The notes under the pieces are model-generated. The model made no database searches, was not told where the DNA came from, and was given only the letters and a program-made list of their open reading frames with translations. A stretch of 64,000 nt of DNA. Source: Hydrogenophaga sp. IBVHS1. Lineage in GTDB: Bacteria > Pseudomonadota > Gammaproteobacteria > Burkholderiales > Burkholderiaceae_C. The translations under genes were made by a program, and so were the position numbers. Below, one piece after another: positions 20,886 through 30,018 of the stretch (its first letter is position 1; each line of letters begins with the position of its first letter). Where the stretch lies: positions 2,426,040 to 2,490,039 of the forward strand of contig NZ_NFUU01000001.1 of NCBI RefSeq assembly GCF_002127265.1, in the 5' to 3' direction.

Positions 20886-23267
20886 ATGGGTGCATCCGAC
20901 TTCTCCAAACTCCCCCACATCGGCGAATCCTTGCTGCGCAAGGAAGACTACCGCTTCCTCACCGGCGCGGGCCAGTACACCGACGACATCGTGCTGCCCA
21001 ACATGCACCACGCGATCTTCGTGCGCTCGCCGCACGCCCACGCCAACATTCGCAAGATCGACAAGGCTGCCGCGCTGAAGGCGCCGGGTGTCATCGGCAT
21101 CTTCGACGGCAGCGACGTCGCGGCCGACAAGATTGCCGGCCTGCCCTGCGGCTGGCTGATCACCGACACCGCCGGCCAGCCGATGAAGGAGCCACCGCAC
21201 CCGATCCTGGCTTTCCAGAAGGTGCGCTACGTGGGTGACCACGTGGCCATGGTGGTGGCCGACACGCTGGAAAACGCGAAGAACGCCGCCGAGCTGGTGG
21301 ACGTGGACTACGAGCCGCTGGCCGCCGTGGTCGATGTGCGCGACGCCAAAAAGGCGGGTGCGCCCGCACTGCATGAAGCCGCTGCCGATAACCACTGCTA
21401 CAAGTGGGCGATTGGCGACCAGGGGCAGGTGGACGCCGCGTTCGCTGGTGCCGCGCATGTGACGAAGATCGACCTGATCAACAACCGGCTCGCGCCCAAC
21501 CCGATGGAGCCGCGCGCGGCGATTGCCACCTACAACCGCGCTGGCGACGACTACACGCTGTATGTGGCCAACCAGAATCCGCACGTGGAACGTCTGCTGA
21601 TGACGGCTTTTGTGCTCGGCCTGCCCGAGCACAAGGTGCGCGTGATCGCGCCCGACGTGGGTGGCGGCTTCGGCGCCAAGATCTTCCTGTATGCCGAAGA
21701 CGTGTGCCTCACCTGGGCGTCCAAGAAGCTCAACTGCGCGATCAAGTGGAACTGCGACCGCTCGGAAGCCTTCCTGTGCGACGCCCATGGCCGCGACCAC
21801 GTGACGCACGCCGAGATGGCGCTCGACAAGGACGGCCACTTCCTCGCCTTCAAGGTGCACACCGACGCCAACCTCGGCGCCTACCTCTCCACCTTCTCCA
21901 CCGCCGTGCCCACCATCCTGTACGCCACGCTGCTCGCCGGCCAGTACAAGACCCCGCAGGTGTATGTGGAGGTGGACGCCTGGTTCACCAACACCTCGCC
22001 GGTGGACGCCTACCGGGGTGCCGGACGGCCTGAGGCCACCTACCTGCTCGAGCGCATCGTGAGCCGCGCCGCGTGGGAAACGGGGCTCTCGCAGGACGAG
22101 ATCCGCCGCCGCAACTTCATCACCGAGTTCCCGTACCAGACGCCGGTGGCGCTGCAGTACGACACGGGCGATTTCCCGGCCTGTATGGCCAAGGCCAACG
22201 AACTGGCTGAAATGGCCACCTTCGAGCAGCGCAAGTCGGCCTCCAAGGCCAAGGGCCTGCTGCGCGGCGTGGGCTACAGCAGCTACATCGAGGCCTGTGG
22301 TCTCGCACCATCGAACGTGGCGGGCGCGCTCGGTGCGCGCGCCGGTCTGTTCGAATGCGGCGAAGTTCGCGTGCATCCCACCGGCAGTGTGACCGTGTTC
22401 ACCGGTTCGCACAGCCACGGCCAGGGGCACGAAACCACGTTTGCGCAGGTGGTGGCTTCGCGCCTGGGGCTTGACCCGTCTCAAGTGGACATCGTGCACG
22501 GCGACACCGGCCGCGTGCCCTTCGGCATGGGCACGTACGGCTCGCGCTCCATCTCGGTGGGCGGCGCGGCCATCATGCGCGCGCTCGACAAGATCGAAGC
22601 CAAGGCCAAGAAGATCGCGGCCCACCTCATGGAAACCGGCGACGCCGACGTGGACTTCGCCAACGGCGAGTTCACGGTGAAGGGCACCGACAAGAAGGTC
22701 ACCTTCGGCCAGGTCGCGCTCACCGCCTACGTGCCGCACAACTACCCGCTGGACAAACTGGAGCCGGGCCTGAACGAAACCGCGTTCTACGACCCGACCA
22801 ACTTCACCTTCCCCGCCGGCACCCACATCTGCGAAGTGGAGGTGGACCCGAACACCGGCGTGGTGCGCATCGACCGCTTCACCGCGGTGGACGACTTCGG
22901 CACCATCATCAACCCGATGATCGTGGAGGGCCAGGTGCACGGCGGCCTCACGCAGGGCATCGGCCAGGCGCTGCTGGAGAACTGCGTGTACGACCGCGAA
23001 ACGGGTCAGCTCGTCACCGGCTCGTTCATGGACTACGCCATGCCGCGCGCCGACGATGTGCCGGACTTCCGGCTCGGTACGGTGTGCACGCCCTGCACCA
23101 CCAACCCGCTGGGCACCAAGGGCTGCGGCGAGGCCGGCGCCATTGGCTCACCGCCCGCCGTGATCAATGCGGTGCTCGACGCACTGGCGCCGCTGGGCGT
23201 GAAGGACCTCGACATGCCCGCCAGCCCGAGCCGTGTGTGGGAAGCCATCCGCGCCGCCAAGAAGTAA
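20886..23267 (+). CDS. coxL: Molybdenum hydroxylase large subunit, form II CoxL-like
   Basis: The 793-aa subunit binds molybdopterin cytosine dinucleotide and carries the active site. It has the GGGFGAK loop (259-265) and the catalytic glutamate in GCGEAGA (about E749). The active-site motif is AYRGAGR (375-381), which marks form II enzymes; form I CO dehydrogenases have AYRCSFR with the copper-binding cysteine. Substrate is therefore uncertain: possibly CO at low activity, or an aldehyde or N-heterocycle. It lies 13 bases after coxS with an AAGGAGA site. Confidence 0.93.
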   Translation: MGASDFSKLPHIGESLLRKEDYRFLTGAGQYTDDIVLPNMHHAIFVRSPHAHANIRKIDKAAALKAPGVIGIFDGSDVAADKIAGLPCGWLITDTAGQPMKEPPHPILAFQKVRYVGDHVAMVVADTLENAKNAAELVDVDYEPLAAVVDVRDAKKAGAPALHEAAADNHCYKWAIGDQGQVDAAFAGAAHVTKIDLINNRLAPNPMEPRAAIATYNRAGDDYTLYVANQNPHVERLLMTAFVLGLPEHKVRVIAPDVGGGFGAKIFLYAEDVCLTWASKKLNCAIKWNCDRSEAFLCDAHGRDHVTHAEMALDKDGHFLAFKVHTDANLGAYLSTFSTAVPTILYATLLAGQYKTPQVYVEVDAWFTNTSPVDAYRGAGRPEATYLLERIVSRAAWETGLSQDEIRRRNFITEFPYQTPVALQYDTGDFPACMAKANELAEMATFEQRKSASKAKGLLRGVGYSSYIEACGLAPSNVAGALGARAGLFECGEVRVHPTGSVTVFTGSHSHGQGHETTFAQVVASRLGLDPSQVDIVHGDTGRVPFGMGTYGSRSISVGGAAIMRALDKIEAKAKKIAAHLMETGDADVDFANGEFTVKGTDKKVTFGQVALTAYVPHNYPLDKLEPGLNETAFYDPTNFTFPAGTHICEVEVDPNTGVVRIDRFTAVDDFGTIINPMIVEGQVHGGLTQGIGQALLENCVYDRETGQLVTGSFMDYAMPRADDVPDFRLGTVCTPCTTNPLGTKGCGEAGAIGSPPAVINAVLDALAPLGVKDLDMPASPSRVWEAIRAAKK

Positions 23268-23277
23268 GGAGCACACC

Positions 23278-24065
23278 ATGTACGCATTCACGCTCGAACA
23301 ACCCAAGACCCTCGCCGATGCCAAACGCCTGGCGGCTGGTGGCGCGCAGGCCCTGGCCGGTGGCCAGACGCTGATCGCTTCCATGAAGCAGCGCCTCATG
23401 CGCCCTGAAAACCTGGTGGACCTGGGCGGTGTGGCCGAACTGCGCGGCGTCAAGGTCGAGGGCCAGACGCTGGTGATCGGTGCCATGACCTGCCACCAGG
23501 ACGTGGCCGACAACGCCGATGTGAAGCGGCTGATTCCCGGCCTGGCCGCTCTGGCCAATGGCATTGGCGACCGGCAGGTGCGCGCGCGCGGCACCATCGG
23601 CGGCTCGGTGGCCAATGACGATCCCGCCGCCTGCTACCCCAGCGCGGTGCTGGGCCTGGGCGCCACGGTGGTGACCGACCGGCGCCAGATCGCGGCTGAT
23701 GATTTTTTCCAGGGCCTGTACACCACGGCGCTCGAACCCGGCGAGCTGATCACCGCGTTCCGTTTCCCGGTGCCCACCAAGGCGGCGTATGCCAAGTTCC
23801 GCCAGCCGGCTTCGCGCTTCGCGCTGGTGGGCGTTTTCGTGGCCCTCACCCCGGGTGGCCCGCGCGTGGCCGTCACCGGCACCGGCAACGGCGTGTTCCG
23901 CCACAAGGGGCTGGAAGCAGCTTTGGCCAAGAGCTTCACCCCCGAGGCCGTGGCCGATGTGAAGGTGGACGCCAGCGAGATGAACGGCGACCTGCACGCC
24001 AGCGCCGCCTACCGCGCGCACCTGGTCACGGTGCAGACGCAGGCCGCCGTGCGGCAGGCGAACGG

Positions 24066-24069
<4 letters not shown>
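23278..24069 (+). CDS. coxM: Molybdenum hydroxylase FAD subunit (CoxM-like)
   Basis: A 263-aa flavoprotein with the two FAD pyrophosphate motifs AGGQTLI (about 32-38) and TIGGSVANDDPAACYPSA (about 105-122), followed by the CO dehydrogenase flavoprotein C-terminal domain. It passes electrons from the FeS subunit to the respiratory chain or another acceptor. The ATG at 23278 is preceded by AAGGAGC and lies 10 bases after coxL. It overlaps the next gene by four bases. Confidence 0.93.
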
Positions 24070-24968
<899 letters not shown>

Positions 24969-24977
24969 GGTGGTGCC

Positions 24978-26153
24978 GTGATCCTGGGTGACGCTAGAAG
25001 CGGCAAACTCCCCGACCACATCACCGCCTTCGGCCGCGCCCTGCGCCGCGCGGGTGTGCCGGTGGACAGCAGCCGCATGGCGCTGGCCATTACCGCGGCG
25101 CAGGCCGTGGGTGTGGAACGCAAGGACGATCTGCGCGCCGCACTCGAAGCCGTGCTGGTCAGCCGCCAGCAGGACATCGGTGTGTTCGGCGAAATGTTCG
25201 AAGCGTTTTTTCGCAACCCCGAACTCGCGCAGCAACTGCTCTCGCAAATGCTGCCCAAAGCCGCCAAGGCCCATCCCGTGCGGCGCAAGGCGCGTGTGCA
25301 GGAAGCGCTGAGCGTGGCGGGCCTGAAGGCGCGCACACCCAACCAGGGCGAAACCGAGATCAAGTTCGATGCCGCCATGACCGCGAGCGACCAGCAGCGC
25401 CTGCGCCACGCCGACTTTGCCGAGCTCTCTGCCAGCGAATTTCGCCTGGTCGAACAACTGGTGCGGCAGATCCCCCTGCCCTTGCCGCCGTTCCGTTCCC
25501 GCCGCGAGCGCGCCGGCACGCGCGGCCACCGCCCCAACTGGCCGCGCGCGATGCAGCAGGCCCGCCGCCACGATGGCGAGCTGCTCGAACTCCCGCTCCT
25601 GAGCCGGCGCCGCCAACCGCTGCCGCTGCTGATCCTGGTCGACATCTCGGGTTCAATGGAGCGCTACGCCCGCCTGCTGCTGGCCTTTCTGCACCAGGCC
25701 ACGCGCGGCACGCCGCGCGCGGCCTTCGCCTTCGGCACCGACCTCACTGATCTGCGCTCAGCCTTCCGCCATCGCGACACCGACGAGATGCTGGCACTGG
25801 CCAACGCCGCCATCGACGACTTTGCCGGTGGCACGCGCCTGGGCACCTCGCTTTCGCAGCTGCGCGAGCGGCACCCGCGCTGCCTGGTGGGCCGGCGCAC
25901 CGTGGTGCTGCTCATCACCGATGGCCTGGACACCGGCGCGCCCGAGGTGCTGGAGCAGGAACTGCAATGGCTGGGCCGCCACACGCGGCAACTGCTCTGG
26001 CTGAACCCGCTGTTGCGTTTCGACGGCTACGCGCCGCTGGCCAGCGGCGCGAGCGTGCTGCACCGCCATGCGCACGGCATGCTGGCCGTGCACAACCTGA
26101 GCCGCCTCGAAGACCTCGCCCGGTCCATGGCTGCGCTGATGCAGCGCGGCTGA
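24978..26153 (+). CDS. coxE: VWA domain protein (CoxE-like)
   Basis: A 391-aa protein with a C-terminal von Willebrand A domain from about residue 215; the metal-ion site D-I-S-G-S is in LLILVDISGSMERYARLL. The N-terminal half is a helical MoxR-partner region. CoxE works with the CoxD ATPase in maturing the hydroxylase. The start is a GTG at 24978 with GAGGTGG upstream; the family start supports this. It follows coxD by nine bases. Confidence 0.9.
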   Translation: MILGDARSGKLPDHITAFGRALRRAGVPVDSSRMALAITAAQAVGVERKDDLRAALEAVLVSRQQDIGVFGEMFEAFFRNPELAQQLLSQMLPKAAKAHPVRRKARVQEALSVAGLKARTPNQGETEIKFDAAMTASDQQRLRHADFAELSASEFRLVEQLVRQIPLPLPPFRSRRERAGTRGHRPNWPRAMQQARRHDGELLELPLLSRRRQPLPLLILVDISGSMERYARLLLAFLHQATRGTPRAAFAFGTDLTDLRSAFRHRDTDEMLALANAAIDDFAGGTRLGTSLSQLRERHPRCLVGRRTVVLLITDGLDTGAPEVLEQELQWLGRHTRQLLWLNPLLRFDGYAPLASGASVLHRHAHGMLAVHNLSRLEDLARSMAALMQRG

Positions 26154-26199
26154 CGCCCCCAATTTCGTTCATCATCTCGATCGCACTGGAGAATTCATC

Positions 26200-26772
26200 G
26201 TGGACATGCAAGGCAGCCGGCCGCTCGGCGTTACCCAACAACAGGCCTGGGAAGCCCTCAACGACCCGGAAATCCTCAAGACCTGCATACCGGGTTGCGA
26301 GAAATTCGAGCTCACCGAAGCCAACACCTACGCCGTCACCACCGCCATCAAGATCGGCCCCGTCTCGGCGCGATTCAATGGGCGCGTGGTGCTCTCCGAC
26401 ATCAAGCCGCCCGAGTCTTACAAGCTCAGTTTCGACGCCCAGGGCGGTGTGGCTGGCTTCGGCAAAGGCGAGTCTGCCGTGCTGCTCAAGCCCACCGAGG
26501 GCGGCTGCGAGCTGAGCTACACCGTGCATTCGTCGGTGGGCGGCAAGATCGCCCAGCTCGGGCAGCGCCTGATTGATGGTGCGGCAAAATCACTGGCTGA
26601 AGATTTCTTCCGCCGCTTCGACGAAGAGCTGCAGCGCCGCTACCCCGCCACCCCCGGCGCAGTGGTGGCGCCAGCGCCAGCGCAGCCGGCCTCGGGCGGC
26701 ATTCCCACCTGGGCCTGGGCTGCGATTGCGGTGGTGATTGCCGGTGTCATCTACCTGGCCACCAAGGCCTGA
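26200..26772 (+). CDS. coxG: SRPBCC/CoxG family membrane-anchored protein
   Basis: The 190-aa protein starts MDMQGSRPLGVTQQQAWEAL, typical of CoxG, with the conserved DPEILKTCIPGCEKFE segment of the SRPBCC fold (residues about 1-145), then a proline/alanine-rich linker and a single C-terminal helix (about 168-187). CoxG is thought to tether the hydroxylase to the cytoplasmic membrane. The GTG at 26200 or the ATG at 26206 could be used; CTGGAGAA lies upstream. Confidence 0.9.
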   Translation: MDMQGSRPLGVTQQQAWEALNDPEILKTCIPGCEKFELTEANTYAVTTAIKIGPVSARFNGRVVLSDIKPPESYKLSFDAQGGVAGFGKGESAVLLKPTEGGCELSYTVHSSVGGKIAQLGQRLIDGAAKSLAEDFFRRFDEELQRRYPATPGAVVAPAPAQPASGGIPTWAWAAIAVVIAGVIYLATKA

Positions 26773-26782
26773 GGAAAGTCAC

Positions 26783-27859
26783 GTGGAAAACCTTGACGTC
26801 ACCGTGCTGCGCACCCTTCAGGGCTGGCGCGAACAGGGCCACCGCGCGTTGCTCGCCACCGTGGTGCGCACGTGGGGTTCTTCTCCCCGGCCGGTCGGTT
26901 CCATCATGGCGCTGTGCGAAACCGGCGCCGTGGTGGGCTCGGTGTCTGGCGGCTGCATTGAAGACGACCTGATCTACCGCTACAGCCGCGCCCACGGCGC
27001 AGTGCAGGGCAGTGAAGCGCCCGCCGGCATCACGCACGAAATCCCCGACGGCACGCCCGAGCGCGTGAAGTACGGCGTGAGCGCAGACGAAGCCCACCGC
27101 TTCGGCCTGCCCTGCGGCGGCACGCTGGAACTGGTGCTGGAATTCAACCCCGATGCCGCTTCGCTCGCCGCACTGGTGCAGGCACTGGCGGGCGGGCAGA
27201 TGATGGAGCGGCGCACCGAGCTGACCACCGGCCGCGTGACGCTGCGTGCGGCGCAGGCACCCGCTTCGCTCATCGACGATGACCAGGTGCTCAGCAACAC
27301 CTTTGGCCCCGAATACCGCATGCTGCTGATCGGCGCCGGCCAGCTCACGGAGTATCTGGCGACCATGGCGCTGTTCAGCGGTTTCGCCGTGACCGTGTGC
27401 GACCCGCGCGAGGAATACCGCACCGCGTGGTCGGTGCCCGGTGTGGCACTGGCCACCGAGATGCCCGACGACGTGGTGCGCGAATTCCATGTGGACCGCC
27501 GCAGCTGCGTGATTGCGCTCACGCACGATCCCAAGCTGGACGACCTGGCGCTGCTGGAAGCGCTGGAGACCGAAGCTTTCTATGTGGGCGCCATCGGCTC
27601 ACGCCGCAACAACGAAGCGCGCCACGCCCGCATGATCGAGCACTTCGACCAGACACCCGAGAGCCTGGCGCGCCTGCGCGGCCCCATCGGCATCTACATC
27701 GGCAGCAAGACGCCGCCGGAGATTGCGGTGAGCATCATGGCCGAGGTGCTGGCGGTGAAGAACGGCGTACCGCTGCCCCGCGACATGGACGTGGCCAGTG
27801 CCAAGAACTCGCAGGAAGCCAGCGTGCCGTCTGCGCCCACCTGTTTCGTCACCCCGTGA
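26783..27859 (+). CDS. xdhC: XdhC family molybdenum-cofactor insertion/sulfuration protein (CoxI-like)
   Basis: The 358-aa protein has the N-terminal XdhC/CoxI domain (TVVRTWGSSPRPVGSIM, then SVSGGCIEDDL) and a C-terminal Rossmann domain (LLIGAGQLTEYLATMA, then YVGAIGSRRNN). Family members bind molybdenum cofactor, protect it and help sulfurate it before insertion into xanthine dehydrogenase-type enzymes. The GTG at 26783 follows GAGGAAAG and excludes an upstream extension that overlaps coxG. Its stop overlaps the next start. Confidence 0.93.
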   Translation: MENLDVTVLRTLQGWREQGHRALLATVVRTWGSSPRPVGSIMALCETGAVVGSVSGGCIEDDLIYRYSRAHGAVQGSEAPAGITHEIPDGTPERVKYGVSADEAHRFGLPCGGTLELVLEFNPDAASLAALVQALAGGQMMERRTELTTGRVTLRAAQAPASLIDDDQVLSNTFGPEYRMLLIGAGQLTEYLATMALFSGFAVTVCDPREEYRTAWSVPGVALATEMPDDVVREFHVDRRSCVIALTHDPKLDDLALLEALETEAFYVGAIGSRRNNEARHARMIEHFDQTPESLARLRGPIGIYIGSKTPPEIAVSIMAEVLAVKNGVPLPRDMDVASAKNSQEASVPSAPTCFVTP

Positions 27860-28494
27860 AAACCGGCTTCGTCATCCTTGCAGCTGGCGCCGGCCGCCGA
27901 ATGGGTGGCATCGCCAAATGCCTGCTCGAGCTCAACGGCAAAACGCTGCTGGAGCGGCTGCTCACGCATGTGCAGCCGCTGCGCGGCAAGGCCCGGCACG
28001 ACCTGGTGCTGGTGCTGGGCCACCACGCGCACGACGTGCAAGCCCATGTGGCGCGGCTGCCCGATGCGCTCGCGCCCCTTTGCGTCATCAACCCGCGCCC
28101 GGAAGACGACACGTCTTCGTCGCTGCGCGCCGGTTTGCGGGCGCTGGCGCACGACGTGGAGCGCGTGGTGGTGCTGCTCGCCGACCAGCCTTTGATTGAC
28201 ACCGCCGACGTGCAGGCCGCGCTGGAGGCGTTCGATGCGCGCCCCGCCGGTGCGCGCGTGCAGGTGCCGCGCGTGCACGGCCAGCCGGGCCACCCTGTGG
28301 TGTTTGATGCGCATGTGCGCGCCGCCCTCATCGACCCCCTGCAACCCAGCCTGCGCCAGTGGCGCGCCGCGCACCCCGAGTCTGTGCACCTGTGGGACGT
28401 GGACAACCCGCACTACACCCGCGATCTGGACACGCCACAGGATCTGGACGCCCTGGCAAGAGAAACCCGCTGGTCGTGGCGCTGGCCGGGCTAG
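27856..28494 (+). CDS. mocA: Molybdenum cofactor cytidylyltransferase (MocA-like)
   Basis: A 212-aa nucleotidyltransferase with the signature LAAGAGRRMGG near the N-terminus, ADQPL around the metal site and GHPVVF near the C-terminal third. MocA-type enzymes convert molybdopterin to its cytosine dinucleotide form, the cofactor that CoxL-type subunits bind. Related MobA-like proteins use GTP, and specificity is inferred from the gene context. The GTG at 27856 overlaps the xdhC stop (GTGA), so translation is coupled. Confidence 0.85.
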   Translation: MKTGFVILAAGAGRRMGGIAKCLLELNGKTLLERLLTHVQPLRGKARHDLVLVLGHHAHDVQAHVARLPDALAPLCVINPRPEDDTSSSLRAGLRALAHDVERVVVLLADQPLIDTADVQAALEAFDARPAGARVQVPRVHGQPGHPVVFDAHVRAALIDPLQPSLRQWRAAHPESVHLWDVDNPHYTRDLDTPQDLDALARETRWSWRWPG

Positions 28495-28585
28495 GGATGA
28501 ACCCTTACCCGAGCAGACCGCTCAGGCGTGTGCGCTGGCGCACAAACGCTGCTTTAATGGCGTTCGCCCCACCCCACCGCCGATC

Positions 28586-29704
28586 GTGACCCCACAGTCC
28601 CATCCCACGGTTCCCCACCAGCAGCGGCTTGCGCTTATTGAGCAGGCGCGCAAGGCGGTGCTGGAGTCTCGTGCGCCGTTCCCGGCGCCGCAGCTCGCAC
28701 CCTGGGTTGACCGCTCCTGGCGCCGTTGTCTGGACCTGGGCTTCCAGCCGCAGCAGCACATCGCCTTCGACCCCGTGACCGCCGCCGCCATGCGGCACGC
28801 CATCGAGGCCAACCAGCCGCTGCTGCGCGCCGCCGCGCCGGTCATCCAGTCGCTCACACGGGCCATGGCGCACACGCGCTACTTCGCCATCCTCACCGAC
28901 GCGCGCGGCACGGTCATCGACGTGAACGGCCCGGTCGACCGGCAGAACCCGCTGGCCGCCAACATTGCCCGCGTGGGCGTGGACCTGTCTGAACGCGCCG
29001 TGGGCACCACCGCCATCGGCACCACGCTGGCCGAACTGCAACCCGTGTGGCTGCACCGGGGCGAACACTTCTACGACGACACCAGTGTGTACAGCTGCGC
29101 CGGCGCACCCATCTGGGGGCCGGACGGCCAGTGCGTGGGCATGCTCGACCTCACCGGCGTGAACGTGATCGAACAGCCCGCGCTCAAGCACCTGGTGACG
29201 CAATCGGCGCGCAGCATTGAAAACGCCCTCACCCTCGGCCGGCCGCACCGCCTGCTTCTGTGCCTGAACTGGCCCGGCCGCGTGATTGGCGACGACAGCG
29301 ACGGCCTTGTGGGCCTGGATGCCGACGGCCAGGTGACTGCGCTCAACCGCTCGGCGGCCGAGATGCTGGGCATCGGCCCTGGCATGGTGCCCGGCCATTG
29401 CAGCGACCTCTTCGCCGTGCCGATGGAAGCGCTGTTTGATGCCGCCCGCGCCCAGCGTGGACCGTTTGAAGTGCCGCTGTGGTCTGGCCTGCGGCTGTGC
29501 GTGCTGGCGCAACTGAACCGCCACGGTGAACGCGGCGGCGTGCCCGCACACGGCGCTGCGCATGGCATACCGCTGAAGGACATGGAAACCGCGCTGATCC
29601 GCAAGGCGGTGGACGATGCGCGCGGGAATGTGAAGGAAGCGGCGCGCGCGCTCGGCATCAGCCGCGCCACGGTGTACCGCAAGCTGGGCTCGCGGCAGCG
29701 CTGA
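28586..29704 (+). CDS. GAF-PAS-Fis regulator lacking the AAA+ domain (AcoR-like)
   Basis: The 372-aa protein has an N-terminal GAF-type sensor (about 50-215; VGTTAIGTTLAELQPVWLHRG and GMLDLTG are typical of AcoR-like regulators), a PAS-like segment (GLVGLDADGQVTALNRSAAEMLG) and a C-terminal Fis-type helix-turn-helix (ARGNVKEAARALGISRATVY). AcoR relatives have a sigma-54 AAA+ domain in between; none is present here. It may repress or activate the cox operon, of which it forms the tail. A GTG at 28586 was chosen because it starts just before the conserved region; the true start is uncertain. Confidence 0.85.
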   Translation: MTPQSHPTVPHQQRLALIEQARKAVLESRAPFPAPQLAPWVDRSWRRCLDLGFQPQQHIAFDPVTAAAMRHAIEANQPLLRAAAPVIQSLTRAMAHTRYFAILTDARGTVIDVNGPVDRQNPLAANIARVGVDLSERAVGTTAIGTTLAELQPVWLHRGEHFYDDTSVYSCAGAPIWGPDGQCVGMLDLTGVNVIEQPALKHLVTQSARSIENALTLGRPHRLLLCLNWPGRVIGDDSDGLVGLDADGQVTALNRSAAEMLGIGPGMVPGHCSDLFAVPMEALFDAARAQRGPFEVPLWSGLRLCVLAQLNRHGERGGVPAHGAAHGIPLKDMETALIRKAVDDARGNVKEAARALGISRATVYRKLGSRQR

Positions 29705-29712
29705 CGCTGCCT

Positions 29713-30018
29713 TCAGGGCAGGAAGACCAGCGAAGGCACGACGCTGAACAACATCGCCACCGTGGCAATGGCCACCGCGCCCAGGGCGAACTGGTAGTTC
29801 CAGTCGGACAGTGCGCCCGCCGCGTGCCGGGCCTTGACCCGCACCCAGTGCGCACCCACCGCGAGCAAGGCGATGACCGTGGCGCCCCAGGCCACGGCGT
29901 TGGCCAATTTCTGGTGCGGCCAGATCTCGACCGCGGCCCAGATCACCATGAAGTGCACGAACCAGATCACGAAGGCCGCGACGATCGGCCACCAGCTCAG
30001 TTGCTTGCGCGACTTCAC
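29713..30018 (-). CDS. Small membrane protein of the oxidase operon (subunit IV-like)
   Basis: A 101-aa protein with three predicted helices (about 10-30, 42-60 and 75-98). It is the last gene of the oxidase operon, and its GTG start overlaps the stop of the fused subunit I/III gene (GTGA), which argues for a small accessory or subunit IV-like role. I do not recognise a family. The end is 8 bases from the convergent regulator gene. Confidence 0.7.
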   Translation of the reverse strand: MKSRKQLSWWPIVAAFVIWFVHFMVIWAAVEIWPHQKLANAVAWGATVIALLAVGAHWVRVKARHAAGALSDWNYQFALGAVAIATVAMLFSVVPSLVFLP

